Source: Actinomycetota bacterium (GTDB lineage: Bacteria > Actinomycetota > Thermoleophilia > Gaiellales > Gaiellaceae). From it: a stretch of DNA of 64,000 nucleotides. The DNA is taken from assembly GCA_003132665.1 (NCBI GenBank), contig PKYN01000009.1, forward strand, positions 349,635 to 413,634, written 5' to 3'. The translations under genes were made by a program, and so were the position numbers. Positions 19,095 to 29,134 of the stretch are shown in pieces (position 1 is the stretch's first letter; each line of letters begins with the position of its first letter). The notes beneath the pieces are model-generated. The model did no database searches, was not told the origin of the DNA, and saw only the letters and a list, made by a program, of their open reading frames with translations.

Positions 19095-19949
19095 CTAGCC
19101 AGCGGAGGGCCGATGAGCGGCTCCGCGAGCCTCGCCCGGGCGCTCAAAACCACGAGCGAGAGCCTCTTGCTCGAGCTCGGTTCGCACCCTTTCGGGCGCC
19201 TCCAAGTCGCCGAACAGAACCGAGCCGAGAGCAACCGCAGAGGCGCCGGCGGCGATCAGATCGAGCGCCTGCTTTCCGTTTTGCACTCCGCCCACCCCGA
19301 CGATCGGGACGGCCCCCTTGGTCGCCTCGTAGCAAAGGTAGACGGCCGCCAGGGCGACCGGCCGCATCGCTGCGCCGGAGTAGCCGCCAACGCCCCGGCC
19401 AAGCCTGGGCTCGAGCGTCCATTCGTCGAGAACCAGTCCGCGCAGGGAGTTGACGAGCGTGAGGCCGCTCGCTCCTGCTTCGATCACGCCCGTCGCGACC
19501 TCGGCGACATCGGGCAGGTGCGGCGAGAGCTTGGCGTAGAGCGGCTTGTCGCTGACAGCGCGGCAGGCCGCCACTATCTCGGCCGCTCCCGCGGCGGCCG
19601 GATCGACATTCGGGCAGGAGAGATTGAGCTCCAGCGCGCTCACCGACTCGCGCTCGCCGATGCGCTCGCAAACCCGGGCGTAGTCCGCGGCGTTTGCGCC
19701 GCCGACCGAGATCCAGAAGGGCATCCCCAGCTCCTCGAGCCGCGGCAGAATCTCGGCGCAGAAGCTCTCGACGCCCGGGTTCTGCAGGCCGATCGAGTTG
19801 AGCAGGCCGAAGTCCGTCTCGGCCAGGCGCGGTTGCGGGTTACCGGACATTGGCTCGGGCGTGATCGTCTTCGCCACGTAGATGTCGAGACTGCGCGCGA
19901 CTCTTGGCGCCGTCAGTGCGTCGAGGCAGCCCGAGGCGTTCAGTATCAT
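19095..19949 (-). CDS. pyrD: Dihydroorotate dehydrogenase, class 1B catalytic subunit
   Basis: Oxidises dihydroorotate to orotate with FMN. Catalytic Cys112 lies in ELNLSCPNV, the class 1 signature, and the C-terminal FMN-binding IVGVGGVQNGKQALDLIAAGASAV is clear. A 284-residue, soluble form with no membrane N-terminus. It overlaps pyrK by 4 nt, which indicates the NAD-dependent 1B heterotetramer. Confidence 0.94.
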   Translation of the reverse strand: MILNASGCLDALTAPRVARSLDIYVAKTITPEPMSGNPQPRLAETDFGLLNSIGLQNPGVESFCAEILPRLEELGMPFWISVGGANAADYARVCERIGERESVSALELNLSCPNVDPAAAGAAEIVAACRAVSDKPLYAKLSPHLPDVAEVATGVIEAGASGLTLVNSLRGLVLDEWTLEPRLGRGVGGYSGAAMRPVALAAVYLCYEATKGAVPIVGVGGVQNGKQALDLIAAGASAVALGSVLFGDLEAPERVRTELEQEALARGFERPGEARGAAHRPSAG

Positions 19950-20665
19950 GCCTCCGCCTCCTCCTCTTCGTCGTCGATCAGCGGTAGAGCGGGAGGGCGC
20001 CCGTTCAGCACCGGGCCCTCGACGCAGAGCCGCCTCGATTTGCCGTCGAGCTCGACCACGCAGCCGTAGCAGGCGCCGAAGCCGCAGGCCATCGGCGCCT
20101 CCCAGGCAAGCTGGGCGTCGGGAACAAGCGCGTGCACCGCGTGCAGCATCGGCTCCGGGCCGCAGGCCAGCACGTCCATCGGAACTCCGGGGATGAGCTC
20201 GGTCACGAGCTGGGGCTCGATGCAGACCTCGGCCTTGGGAACGAGCTGCGCGGCCTCGGCCTGGCGAGCGGTGCGGAATCCGAGCACAACCGGTGGATTT
20301 CCCATCACCTGCGCGGCGTATGGGAAGGGCGCGACGCCGATGCCGCCGCCGACGAGAAGAGGTCGCTTGACGTCGGTGCGAAAGCCGTTGCCGAGCGGAC
20401 CGAAGAGGCCGATCTTCTGACCGCGCTCCAGCTCGCAGAGCACGCGCGTGGCGGGCCCGACCGGATTGATCAGGAAGGCGAGCTCGTCTTTCTCGGCAAG
20501 ACAGATAGAGAAGGGTCGCGGCATGATGTGACCGGGCACGTCGAGCATGAAGAATTGGCCCGGCAGTCCGGCTTCGAGCCCGCCGCGCTCGAGGCGAAGC
20601 AGCGTATACAGGCCGATTCTCTCGCTACCGCCGACGCGGCGCTGCTCCCTGCGAGGAGACGCCAC
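19946..20665 (-). CDS. pyrK: Dihydroorotate dehydrogenase electron-transfer subunit
   Basis: Passes electrons from PyrD to NAD via FAD and a [2Fe-2S] cluster. From a GTG start overlapping the carB stop by one base (TAGTG) it is 239 residues: FAD-binding MPRPFSIC, NAD-domain LLVGGGIGVAPF, and cluster ligands Cys194, 199, 202 and 214 (CGFGACYGC...C). The frame is open about 26 codons further up, inside carB, but that segment has no family features. Ends in an acidic tail. Confidence 0.93.
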   Translation of the reverse strand: MASPRREQRRVGGSERIGLYTLLRLERGGLEAGLPGQFFMLDVPGHIMPRPFSICLAEKDELAFLINPVGPATRVLCELERGQKIGLFGPLGNGFRTDVKRPLLVGGGIGVAPFPYAAQVMGNPPVVLGFRTARQAEAAQLVPKAEVCIEPQLVTELIPGVPMDVLACGPEPMLHAVHALVPDAQLAWEAPMACGFGACYGCVVELDGKSRRLCVEGPVLNGRPPALPLIDDEEEEAEA

Positions 20666-23600
20666 TACGACGTCTCTTCCTCGCGACTGCGACCCTCCGG
20701 CGCCGCGCCGCTGTCCGCGGCGATTCGCTCCTGCAGCGAACACGATTCGCTGCTCCGGGCGTTGGCGATCGCCTGCACAGCCGCCGCCGCACCCGAGATG
20801 GTCGTGATGCAGGGAACGCGGGCGATCAGGGCCGCCTCGCGAATCAGGTAGCCGTCGGTGCGGGCGCCCGATCCCTGAGGCGTGTTGACGACGAGGTCGC
20901 AGCGGCCGCGCCGAATCAGGTCGACAACGGTGGTGCCTTCTTTTCCTTCGACCTCGGAGACCTTCAGCACCTCGCCGATCTCGATTCCGGCGCCGGCGAA
21001 GGCTCTGGCCGTTCCGCGCGTCGCGACCAGCTCGAAGCCCAGTCCGGCGAGCGCAGCGGCCACCGGCACCGCGGCCGACTTGTCGGCATCCCTGACCGAG
21101 AAGAAGGCCCTTCCGCTGGCGGGCAGCTCGCGTCCCGCCGCACGCTCGGCTTTGGCCAGCGCCGTCGGGAGATCCTCCGCGGTCGCCATCACCTCACCGG
21201 TCGAGCGCATCTCGGGTCCCAGCACCGGGTCGGCACCGGGGAAGCGTGAGAACGGCAGCACGGCGGCCTTGACGCTGTACTGGCGCGGTGGCCGCTCGGG
21301 CGGCAGGCCCAGCTCGGGGATCTTGACGCCGTCGCCGAGCCGGCAGGCCGCGGCGACCAGGTTCACGCCCGTCGCCTTGCTGGCGAAGGGAACCGTGCGT
21401 GAGGCGCGCGGATTCACCTCCAGCACGAAGACTTCCTCACCCACCACCGCCAGCTGAACGTTGAGCAGGCCGACGACTCCGAGCGCCGGCCCGAGGCGGC
21501 GAATGATCGTGGTTATCTCCTCGGATACCGCGGGTGTGAGCGACGGCGCCGGAAGCACGCAGGAGGAGTCGCCAGAGTGAACGCCCGCCTCCTCGACGTG
21601 CTGCATGATCGCGCCGATGTAGGTGCACTCACCGTCGGAGAGCGCGTCGACGTCGATCTCGACCGCGTTCTCCAGGAAGCGGTCGATCAGAACCTTCCGC
21701 GCCGCCGCGACGAGCGCCGAGCGCACGTCGTCCGGCCGGTAGCAGACGCGCATGGCCCGGCCACCCAGGACATAGGAGGGTCGCACCAGCACCGGATAAC
21801 CGATCCGGTCGGCGATACCGATCGCCTCCTCGGAGGTCGAGGCCATGCCCCACTCCGGGCAGCGAATGGCCAGTCGCTCGAGAAGGTCGCCGAAGCGCTC
21901 CCGGTCCTCGGCCAGGTCGATCGCCTCGAACGGGGTGCCCATGATGTGGAAGCCGGCCGCCTCGATCGCCCGCGCGAGCTTGAGCGGCGTCTGGCCGCCG
22001 AACTGGATCACGATTCCGGCCGGGCGCTCGCGCTCGCAGATCGCCAGCACGTTCTCGATCGTCAAGGGCTCGAAGTAGAGACGGTCGGAGGTGTCGTAGT
22101 CGGTGGAAACGGTCTCGGGGTTGCAGTTGACCATCACGGCCTCGTAGCCGAGCTCGCGGAAGCTCTGCGCCGCGTGGACGCAGCAATAGTCGAACTCGAT
22201 CCCCTGCCCGATCCGGTTCGGACCCGAGCCGAGAATCACGACGCTCTGCTTCTCGCGCTCAGGGTCGGGCGCCGCTTCGTCCACCTCGCCCCAGGTCGAG
22301 AAGTAGTAGTTAGACGCGGCCTCGACCTCGCCGGCGCAGGAGTCAACGCGACGATAGGTAGGCCTGATATCCAGCGCCAGCCGTTTGGCGCGAAGCTCCG
22401 GCTCCTCGCAGCCCGCGGCCTCGGCGATCTCGGCGTCCGAAAGCCCGAGGCGCTTCAGGCGCAGAAGCTCGTCCGCATCGAGGTGGTCGAGCGCCGGTAT
22501 GCGCCCGAGCGCCAGCCGAATGCGCTCGATCTCCGACAGGAACCAGGGATGGATTCCCTCGGGCAGGTCGTCCAGCTCGAGCCAGGGCGAGCTCACGCCG
22601 GCGTCGAGCTCGCGCGAGCGGCGAGCCTTGAGGAAGGCCTCGCTGAAGGTGCGCCCGATTCCCATCGCCTCGCCGACCGATTTCATCTGCGTGCCCAGCG
22701 TCGAGTCGGCGCCCGGGAACTTCTCGAACGCGAAGCGCGGGAATTTGACCACCACGTAGTCGAGCGTGGGCTCGAAGGAAGCCGGCGTCGTCTTGGTCAG
22801 GTCGTTCGGGATCTCGTCGAGGGTGTAGCCGATGGCCAGCTTGGCGGCCACCTTGGCGATCGGGTAGCCGGTGGCCTTGGAGGCCAGAGCCGAGGAGCGC
22901 GAGACGCGCGGGTTCATCTCGATCACGCGCAGCTCGCCCGTATCGCGCTCGCGCGCGAACTGGATGTTGGAGCCGCCGGTCTCGACGCCGACCGCGCGAA
23001 TGATCGCGATCGAGGCGTCGCGCAGCTCCTGGTAGGCCTCGTCGCTCAGTGTCATCTGCGGCGCCACGGTCACCGAGTCGCCGGTGTGGACGCCCATCGG
23101 ATCGAGGTTCTCGATTGAGCAGACGATGACGACGTTGTCGAGGCGGTCGCGGATCACCTCGAGCTCGAACTCGTCCCAGCCCCGCACCGACTCCTCCACC
23201 AATACCTGGCCGATCGGGCTCTCGGAGAGGCCCACCGCCGCCTGGCGCTCGAGCTGGGCGCGGGTCGAGACGAAGCCGCCGCCGTGCCCGCCGAGCGTGA
23301 AGGCGGGACGAACCACCGCCGGCAGGCTCACACCCGCAAGATCGGAAAGCTGCGTGACGATTCGCGACTCGGGCACGCGCAGGCCGACGCTCTGGACGGC
23401 GTCGCGGAAGAGCAGCCGATCCTCGGCGCGGCGGATGACCTCCACCGGCGCCCCGATCAACTCGATTCCGAGCTCGTCGAGCACCCCGGCCTCCGACAGC
23501 ATCGTGGCCAGGTTGAGCGCCGTCTGACCGCCGAGAGTCGGCAGCAGAGCGTCGGGCCGCTCGCGCTCCAGCACCGAGGTCACACCGGTCACGTCGAGCG

Positions 23601-23802
23601 GTTCCAAGTAGGTGCGGTCGGCGAAGCCGGGGTCGGTCATGATCGTCGCCGGATTGGAGTTGACGACGATCGTGCGGAAGCCCTCCTCGCGCAGCACCTT
23701 GAGCGCCTGGCAGCCGGAGTAGTCGAACTCGCAGGCCTGCCCGATCACGATCGGGCCGGAGCCGATGACGCAGATCGATTTCAGATCCTTCCGCCTAGGC
23801 AC
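20665..23802 (-). CDS. carB: Carbamoyl-phosphate synthase large subunit
   Basis: Makes carbamoyl phosphate from bicarbonate, ATP and ammonia delivered by CarA. The 1045-residue protein shows the two homologous synthetase halves: [22 protein letters not shown] at the N-terminus and [22 protein letters not shown] at mid-protein. A C-terminal MGS-like allosteric domain ([19 protein letters not shown]) follows. GTG start at VPRRKDLKS, overlapping the carA end by 8 nt. Confidence 0.97.
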   Translation of the reverse strand: MPRRKDLKSICVIGSGPIVIGQACEFDYSGCQALKVLREEGFRTIVVNSNPATIMTDPGFADRTYLEPLDVTGVTSVLERERPDALLPTLGGQTALNLATMLSEAGVLDELGIELIGAPVEVIRRAEDRLLFRDAVQSVGLRVPESRIVTQLSDLAGVSLPAVVRPAFTLGGHGGGFVSTRAQLERQAAVGLSESPIGQVLVEESVRGWDEFELEVIRDRLDNVVIVCSIENLDPMGVHTGDSVTVAPQMTLSDEAYQELRDASIAIIRAVGVETGGSNIQFARERDTGELRVIEMNPRVSRSSALASKATGYPIAKVAAKLAIGYTLDEIPNDLTKTTPASFEPTLDYVVVKFPRFAFEKFPGADSTLGTQMKSVGEAMGIGRTFSEAFLKARRSRELDAGVSSPWLELDDLPEGIHPWFLSEIERIRLALGRIPALDHLDADELLRLKRLGLSDAEIAEAAGCEEPELRAKRLALDIRPTYRRVDSCAGEVEAASNYYFSTWGEVDEAAPDPEREKQSVVILGSGPNRIGQGIEFDYCCVHAAQSFRELGYEAVMVNCNPETVSTDYDTSDRLYFEPLTIENVLAICERERPAGIVIQFGGQTPLKLARAIEAAGFHIMGTPFEAIDLAEDRERFGDLLERLAIRCPEWGMASTSEEAIGIADRIGYPVLVRPSYVLGGRAMRVCYRPDDVRSALVAAARKVLIDRFLENAVEIDVDALSDGECTYIGAIMQHVEEAGVHSGDSSCVLPAPSLTPAVSEEITTIIRRLGPALGVVGLLNVQLAVVGEEVFVLEVNPRASRTVPFASKATGVNLVAAACRLGDGVKIPELGLPPERPPRQYSVKAAVLPFSRFPGADPVLGPEMRSTGEVMATAEDLPTALAKAERAAGRELPASGRAFFSVRDADKSAAVPVAAALAGLGFELVATRGTARAFAGAGIEIGEVLKVSEVEGKEGTTVVDLIRRGRCDLVVNTPQGSGARTDGYLIREAALIARVPCITTISGAAAAVQAIANARSSESCSLQERIAADSGAAPEGRSREEETS

Positions 23803-24862
23803 GTTCGACGGCCTTTCTGCGGCAAAGCTCGGCAACCCAGTCTTCGATCAGCAGCCGCGCGTCGTGCGGGCCGGGGCTGGCCTCGGGGTGGAACTGAACC
23901 GAGTAGGCGTCGAGCTTGGGGTAGGACAGACCCTCCACGGTGCCGTCGTAGAGCGAGATATGGGTTGCCTCCTCTTCGTCGGAAGGAGCGACGGCGAAGC
24001 CGTGATTCTGGCTCGTGACCAGCACTCGCCCGCTCGCGCGATGCAACACGGGGTGATTCGCTCCGCGGTGACCGAAGGGCAGCTTGTACGTCTCGTGGTC
24101 GGTTGCCAGGGCCAGGAGCTGGTGCCCGAGGCAGATGCCGAAGACCGGAACGCGCCCGAGCAGCTCGCGAATCGTGGCCACCTCGGCCACGAGCGGTTCC
24201 GGATCGCCGGGGCCGTTCGAGAGCAGGACGCCGTCGAAGCCGGCCAGCGTGCCCGAGTCCACGTCGTGCGGCATGAGCGTCACCATCGCGCCCGCGCTCG
24301 TCAGGCGGCGCAGGATCGAGCGCTTGGTTCCGTAGTCGATCACGGCCACCGATACGAGCCCGGCGTCGGAGTAGACGACGGGCTCGGGCGTGGAGACCTC
24401 GGCGGCCAGAGCGCGTCCTGCCATCGCCGGCTGCTCGAGCACAGTTTCGAGAGTGTCTTCGTAGGCGCTAGCGCCGGCGGCGACCGCCGCTCGCATCGAG
24501 CCGCAGTCGCGCAGGTGCAGCACGAGCGAGCGGGTGTCGATTCCCGTCAGCGCGACGATGCCGTTGTCGCTCAACCAATCCGTCCAGGCAGGCCCGCGCG
24601 CCTCGCGCATGATCGCCGCCCGGGCCTGCGGCCGAGCCGACTCCGAGCGGCCGCGGGCGACGCCGTAGTTACCGACCATCGGAGCGGTGAAGCAGATCAG
24701 CTGCTCGGCATAGCTGGGGTCGGTGAGGATCTCCTGATAACCGGTCATCGCGGTGGCGAAGACCGCCTCGCCGAACGCAGTGCCGTCGGCGCCCACCGAC
24801 TCGCCGCGAAAGACCGTTCCGTCCTCGAGCACGACATAGCCGCCCGTTGCAAGCTCTCTCAC
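23795..24862 (-). CDS. carA: Carbamoyl-phosphate synthase small subunit (glutaminase)
   Basis: Hydrolyses glutamine and channels ammonia to CarB. Start is a GTG overlapping the pyrC stop as GTGA; the open frame continues upstream only as antiprotein of pyrC. The 355-residue protein has the class I amidotransferase triad Cys244 (FGICLGHQ), His325 and Glu327 ([11 protein letters not shown]), and the N-terminal [16 protein letters not shown]. Confidence 0.97.
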   Translation of the reverse strand: MRELATGGYVVLEDGTVFRGESVGADGTAFGEAVFATAMTGYQEILTDPSYAEQLICFTAPMVGNYGVARGRSESARPQARAAIMREARGPAWTDWLSDNGIVALTGIDTRSLVLHLRDCGSMRAAVAAGASAYEDTLETVLEQPAMAGRALAAEVSTPEPVVYSDAGLVSVAVIDYGTKRSILRRLTSAGAMVTLMPHDVDSGTLAGFDGVLLSNGPGDPEPLVAEVATIRELLGRVPVFGICLGHQLLALATDHETYKLPFGHRGANHPVLHRASGRVLVTSQNHGFAVAPSDEEEATHISLYDGTVEGLSYPKLDAYSVQFHPEASPGPHDARLLIEDWVAELCRRKAVERA

Positions 24863-26178
24863 GCGACCCGCTCCGCGCCGAAGACCACCCGTCCGGCGGC
24901 GATCGTGAGCGCTACTTCTCCGCGAAGCGCCTGCCCGAGCAGCCAGGAGTTCGTCGAGAGCGAGCAGAAGCGCTCCTCTTGCACCATCCAGCTGGCCTCC
25001 AGATCGAGCATCACCAGGTTGGCCGGCTCGCCCACGCCGATGCGCGGGACGGGCAGGTCGAAGGCGTGAGCGGGCCCCGCCGACATGCGATCGAGCAGCG
25101 TCTCGAGCGAGAGCAGGCCGGGCTCGACCAGGTGCGTGTAGAGCGCTGCGAAGGACGTCTCCAGGCCCGTGACACCGAACGGCGCCGCCTCGAAGGGAAC
25201 GTCTTTCTCCTGGCGGGCGTGCGGGGCGTGGTCGGTGGCGACGCACGAGATCTCCCCTGACTTGAGCGCCTCGATCAGGGCCCGGCGATCGCGCTCGGCG
25301 CGAAGCGGCGGGTTCATCTTCAGGTTGGAGTCGAAGGAGCGCACGGCCTCGTCGGTGAGGCAGAGATGGTGCGGCGCGGCCTCGGCGCTCACTTGCACGC
25401 CGTCCACGAGCGCGTGGCGAAGCAGTTCGACCGACTCGCTCGTGGAGAGGTGCATCAGGTGAAGCGGCTGATCTTCATAGGCCGCCAGCGCAAGGTCGCG
25501 CCCGACGGCGACGCTCTCGGCCACCGATGGATATCCGGCTAGCCCCAGCTCGGCCGATACGGCCCCCTCGTGCATCTGTCCGTGTCGCGAAAGCGCTCTT
25601 TCCTCGCAGTGCAGCGCGAGGTGACGTCCGGTCGAGCCCGCGTACTGCAGCGCGCGGCGCATCAAAGCGGCCGAGCGAACCGGCTGTCCGTCGTCGGTGA
25701 AGGCGGCGGCGCCGGCCTCGGCCAGCTCGCCCATCTCCGTCAGTTCCTCGCCCGCGAGCCCGCGCGAGATCGCGGCCATGAAGCCGGTGGGCACCCTCGC
25801 CTCCTCCTGCGCCTGCTCGATCAAAGCTCCCAGAACGGCCGCGTTGTCGACCGTCGGCGAGGTGTTGGGCATGGCCAGGATGGCGCAGTAGCCGCCGGCG
25901 GCGGCCGCGGCGCTGCCCGAGGCGATCGTCTCCTCGTCTTCGCGCCCGGGCGTGCGCAGGTGCACGTGCGGGTCGACGAAGGCCGGCGCCAGCACAAGCC
26001 CCTCGGCGGCGACGCCCTTGCCCGCGCTCGAGTTGTTCGACGGCTGAGCGAGCTCGCTGATCACGCCCTTCTCGATCTTCACGTCGAGCAGCGCATCCAC
26101 TCCGGCGCCGGGATCGAGCACGCGGGCGCCGCGAATCGTGAGCGAGGCGGAAGAGCCGCCCTTGCTGTGCAGGATCAT
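24859..26178 (-). CDS. pyrC: Dihydroorotase, class I
   Basis: Zinc amidohydrolase forming dihydroorotate. Metal motif DPHVHLRTPG at about residue 70, AMPNTSPTVDN, APHHLCLTD and VATDHAPH near residue 320 are typical of class I enzymes; 439 residues is the usual length. It shares one base with the pyrB stop (TGATG) and overlaps carA by 4 nt, so pyrB-pyrC-carA are translationally coupled. Confidence 0.96.
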   Translation of the reverse strand: MILHSKGGSSASLTIRGARVLDPGAGVDALLDVKIEKGVISELAQPSNNSSAGKGVAAEGLVLAPAFVDPHVHLRTPGREDEETIASGSAAAAAGGYCAILAMPNTSPTVDNAAVLGALIEQAQEEARVPTGFMAAISRGLAGEELTEMGELAEAGAAAFTDDGQPVRSAALMRRALQYAGSTGRHLALHCEERALSRHGQMHEGAVSAELGLAGYPSVAESVAVGRDLALAAYEDQPLHLMHLSTSESVELLRHALVDGVQVSAEAAPHHLCLTDEAVRSFDSNLKMNPPLRAERDRRALIEALKSGEISCVATDHAPHARQEKDVPFEAAPFGVTGLETSFAALYTHLVEPGLLSLETLLDRMSAGPAHAFDLPVPRIGVGEPANLVMLDLEASWMVQEERFCSLSTNSWLLGQALRGEVALTIAAGRVVFGAERVA

Positions 26179-27176
26179 CAGGCGACCTCGTTCATGTTCA
26201 CCGTCGGCGCGAGCGAGACGGGGCCCTGCGTGAGCAGGTCGTAGAGCACCGCCATGCGGACGACCAGCCCCGAGCGCACCTGCGCCTCGATCAGCGATCG
26301 CGGCGAGTCGGCGACGCGGGGGTCGATCTCGACACCGCGGTTGATTGGCCCGGGGTGCATCACGACCTGGCCCGGGCGCAGCCGCTTCGGGCTGATGCCC
26401 CAGCGAGCCGAGTACTCGCGCAGGCTGGGCACGAAGTTCTCGCCGGCCGCGATCCGCTCCTGTTGCATTCGCAATACGTAGACCACGTCGGCCGTCTCGA
26501 TCCGGGAGATGTCGCTCGAGACCTCGCAGCCGATCTGTTCGAAACCGCGCGGGATGAGCGCAGGCGGGCCGATGCAGATGGTGCTCGCATCGACCAGGTT
26601 GAGCGCCTGCACCAGCGAGCGTGCAACGCGTGAGTGCAGAACGTCGCCCACGATGGCCACCTGGAGCCCGGCCAGATGCCCGAGCGCTTCCTGCATGGTG
26701 TAGAGATCGAGCAGCGCCTGGGTTGGATGCTGGTGCTTGCCGTCGCCGGCGTTGACGACGTGCGCGCTCGTCGTCTCGGCGATCAGCTTCGGCGCGCCGA
26801 TCTGGACGTGGCGGATGACGATCACATCGGGCTGGTAGGCCGTCAGCGTGCGGATCGTGTCTCTGAGCGACTCGCCCTTCTCGACCGAGGAGCCGCTCGC
26901 CCTGAGCGTCATCACGTCGGCGGAGAGTCTCTTGGCCGCCAGCTCGAAGCTGGAGGCGGTGCGAGTCGAGGACTCGTAGAAGAGGTTGACGATCGTGCGC
27001 CCGCGCAGAGTCGGCAGCTTCTTCATCTCGCGCTCGAGCGAGCGGGAGAAGTTGCGCGCCGTGGCAAGCAGCCTCTCGACGATCTCGCTGCTCAGATCCT
27101 CGACCGAGATCAGATGCCTCTTCGGCGCCGCCGCAGCGGTCTGCGCGTCGCCTGCGATCACGCGTATCTCAGCCAT
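26178..27176 (-). CDS. pyrB: Aspartate carbamoyltransferase catalytic chain
   Basis: Forms carbamoyl aspartate. The carbamoyl-phosphate loop FYESSTRTASSFE, the HPTQALLD motif and MHPGPINRGVEI identify it. Start chosen at MAEIRVIAGDAQ, overlapping the pyrR end by 8 nt, giving 332 residues; upstream codons in frame have no family character. No pyrI regulatory subunit gene is present, consistent with PyrR-type control. Confidence 0.95.
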   Translation of the reverse strand: MAEIRVIAGDAQTAAAAPKRHLISVEDLSSEIVERLLATARNFSRSLEREMKKLPTLRGRTIVNLFYESSTRTASSFELAAKRLSADVMTLRASGSSVEKGESLRDTIRTLTAYQPDVIVIRHVQIGAPKLIAETTSAHVVNAGDGKHQHPTQALLDLYTMQEALGHLAGLQVAIVGDVLHSRVARSLVQALNLVDASTICIGPPALIPRGFEQIGCEVSSDISRIETADVVYVLRMQQERIAAGENFVPSLREYSARWGISPKRLRPGQVVMHPGPINRGVEIDPRVADSPRSLIEAQVRSGLVVRMAVLYDLLTQGPVSLAPTVNMNEVA

Positions 27177-27765
27177 CTTGCTCAACCTCCTCGAGCAGCG
27201 CGGGAATGAGCAAAACGGCGTCCTCGCCGTCGACCTCGGTGAGGCGCACCTGAATGCTTTCTCTGCGCGAAGTGGGCAGGTTCTTGCCCACATAGTCGGG
27301 ACGGATCGGAAGCTCGCGGTGGCCGCGGTCGATCAGCACCGCCAGCTGGACTCGCTCGGGGCGCCCGTAGTCGAACAGGGCCTCGATCGCGGCCCGGATC
27401 GTGCGGCCGGTGTAGAGAACGTCGTCCACCAGGATGCAGGTCTTTCCCTCGAGCGGGAAGTCGAGCGAAGTCGCCCGCACGACCGGTTGCGGATGGAGCG
27501 GCGCCTCGCCGCCGCGCACCTGCACGTCGTCGCGATAGAAGGTGATGTCGATGATCCCGAGATCGACGATGTGACCGGTGCGCTCGGCGATGAGTGCGCG
27601 TAGCCGCTCGGCGATCGGGACGCCGCGGGTTTGAATGCCTATCAGCGCGATGCGCTCGAGATCGTCGGCCTGCTCGATCAGCTCATGCGCGATGCGCGTC
27701 AGGGTGCGGTCGATCGACTCGGTGTCGAGAACGGTCTTCCCTACCGCGCCGCCGGAGGAGCTCAG
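27169..27765 (-). CDS. pyrR: PyrR, pyrimidine operon regulator / uracil phosphoribosyltransferase
   Basis: RNA-binding attenuator protein. The PRPP-binding motif ILVDDVLYTGRTIRAAIEAL and the C-terminal DRGHRELPIRPDYVGKNLPTS are diagnostic. Translating upstream of the first GTG recovers the missing N-terminus (KTVLDTESIDRTLTRIAHEL, then LIGIQTRGVPIAERL). No ATG, GTG or TTG exists in frame between that part and the upstream stop; the only near-cognate start is CTG at 27763-27765, which overlaps the stop of a 15-codon leader ORF as CTGA. The start is therefore inferred; a frameshift or sequence error is the alternative. Confidence 0.85.
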   Translation of the reverse strand: MSSSGGAVGKTVLDTESIDRTLTRIAHELIEQADDLERIALIGIQTRGVPIAERLRALIAERTGHIVDLGIIDITFYRDDVQVRGGEAPLHPQPVVRATSLDFPLEGKTCILVDDVLYTGRTIRAAIEALFDYGRPERVQLAVLIDRGHRELPIRPDYVGKNLPTSRRESIQVRLTEVDGEDAVLLIPALLEEVEQDG

Positions 27766-27809
27766 AGCGGGTACCGGGTCGCGGGCCTACTTACGGCTGG
27801 GTAGATCAT
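27762..27809 (-). CDS. 15-residue leader peptide of the pyr operon
   Basis: ATG 5 nt downstream of AGGAG opens a frame reading MIYPAVSRPATRYPL. Its TGA overlaps the putative CTG start of pyrR. It has the strongest ribosome-binding site in the region, and the PyrR-binding loop lies directly upstream, so translation of this ORF is the likely target of PyrR control, passed to pyrR by coupling. It could instead be the true N-terminus of PyrR if there is a frameshift. Confidence 0.6.
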   Translation of the reverse strand: MIYPAVSRPATRYPL

Positions 27810-27814
27810 CTCTT

Positions 27815-27840
27815 CTCCTTTCCGGCCTCTCTGGACCGGC
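27815..27840 (-). promoter_or_regulatory. Putative PyrR-binding RNA loop overlapping the leader ribosome-binding site
   Basis: The minus strand reads GCCGGTCCAGAGAGGCCGGA (27821-27840) followed by AAGGAG. It matches the PyrR-binding loop core (UCC-NGNGA-GG flanked by pairing arms; here GCCGG/CCGG) known from Bacillus and from mycobacterial pyr operons, where PyrR represses translation. Occupation of the loop by PyrR-UMP would block the adjacent AGGAG. No antiterminator/terminator pair is visible, so translational control is favoured over attenuation. Confidence 0.7.
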
Positions 27841-27898
27841 TTAAAGGGTTGCCTCGGCAAGAGTAGCGGGTAACCGTGACGAACGGTAGCCGGAGCGT

Positions 27899-29065
27899 TC
27901 AATCGGGCTCGGGCACGGCCGGCGTCAGCGGAACGGGTGCCAATCGCCCGAGCCCGCCGGAGAGCACGACCATCGCGCCGGCCGCGCCGAGCGACACGAG
28001 AAGCGCCGCCCGTAGCGACGTGATGCTGGCGAGACCACCGATGACCGGCGCGACGAGAAGGAAGGCGGGCCAGGCCGCCGCCATGACCGCGGCCAGCCCC
28101 TGCCCCTCGGGCAGCGGCAGCTGCCCTGCGGCGCGGAAGAGCGTTGGTGCCTGGCAGGAGAGGCCGAGCCCGAACAGCGCGAACCCGATGAGAACGATGA
28201 GTGGCGAGCGAACGGCCAGCGCCAGGCCCATGCCGCAGAGCGCCAACAATCCGCCGAAGCGCACCAGCCTTCCCACCCCCATCCTGAGCACGAGACGGTC
28301 GCCCCAGAGTCGCCCAACCGTCATCGTCAGGGAGTAGAGACCGAAGGTGAGAGCGGCGATAGCGCTCGAGGCGCCGATCGAGTCGTGCATGTAGACGCTG
28401 CTCCAGGATGACGCCGTCCCCTCGCAGAAGAGCTCGAAGAAGGCGACGGCGATGATCACCGCCAGCGGTAGAGACAGGCGCAGGCGGCGGCGGTGCGTAC
28501 GCGGCGCCGGATCGGTCTCGATCAGGAAGAACCCGATGGTTAGCGCGATCGCCAGGAGAACGGCGGCCACGACCAGCAGGTGAGCGTGGTAGGAAATGTC
28601 GAAATGCGCCACTAACGCCGCGACCAGTGCGCCGGCCATCATTCCGACCGAGAAACCGCCGTGCATGGTCGAGAGGATCGTGCGCCGGTAGCGCCCCTCG
28701 AGCGCGATCGCCTGCGCGTTCATGCTCACTTGGACGTGCCCGTTGGCCGCGCCTGAGATAAACATCGCCAGAGCAAGCAGGGGAACCGAGGGCGCCAGCG
28801 CGATGCCGGCGAAGGCGAGGGACGCGATCGGCGCCGCGACGCGCAGCAGCGGACGGCTCCCGAAACGAGCGCTTGCGTAACCGGCCAGGGGCGAGCCCGC
28901 CACCGCGCCGAGGGTCATGCAAGCGAGCAGTAGTCCGAGCCGCGCCGGCGAGAGGTGGAACTCGCTCTTCACGGCCGGAATCCGCGAGGCCCAACTGCCG
29001 ACGAAGAAGCCCGTGGAGGCGAAGATCGCCGTGAGTGAAACGCGAATCTGGCGATTGGTTGGCAC
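27899..29065 (-). CDS. MFS transporter
   Basis: A 388-residue membrane protein with about 12 predicted spans. It begins RVSLTAIFASTGFFVGSWASRIPAVKSEF and has the loop 2-3 region AGYASARFGSRPLL of the major facilitator superfamily and a second half starting after the basic loop RTHRRRLRL. The N-terminal SWASRIP and FLIETDPAP segments resemble the sugar- or drug-efflux FucP/YbjJ-type group. Substrate not predictable. Upstream of, and on the same strand as, the pyr operon. Confidence 0.85.
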   Translation of the reverse strand: MPTNRQIRVSLTAIFASTGFFVGSWASRIPAVKSEFHLSPARLGLLLACMTLGAVAGSPLAGYASARFGSRPLLRVAAPIASLAFAGIALAPSVPLLALAMFISGAANGHVQVSMNAQAIALEGRYRRTILSTMHGGFSVGMMAGALVAALVAHFDISYHAHLLVVAAVLLAIALTIGFFLIETDPAPRTHRRRLRLSLPLAVIIAVAFFELFCEGTASSWSSVYMHDSIGASSAIAALTFGLYSLTMTVGRLWGDRLVLRMGVGRLVRFGGLLALCGMGLALAVRSPLIVLIGFALFGLGLSCQAPTLFRAAGQLPLPEGQGLAAVMAAAWPAFLLVAPVIGGLASITSLRAALLVSLGAAGAMVVLSGGLGRLAPVPLTPAVPEPD

Positions 29066-29134
29066 CTGCTTGAGGCTACCTGTATCGCCGCTTGGTCCAG
29101 CCGGTTCGGCGCGGCGCCGCGCCCAGGTCGCCGG

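Noticed and set aside
21577..23118. 513-codon open frame antisense to carB
   Set aside because: Same shadow effect; carB on the other strand has all expected motifs.
27873..27887. ACCGT-GACGA-ACGGT inverted repeat between the MFS gene and the pyr leader
   Set aside because: Only a 5-bp stem without a U-tract; could be part of a promoter or a weak terminator, not enough to call.
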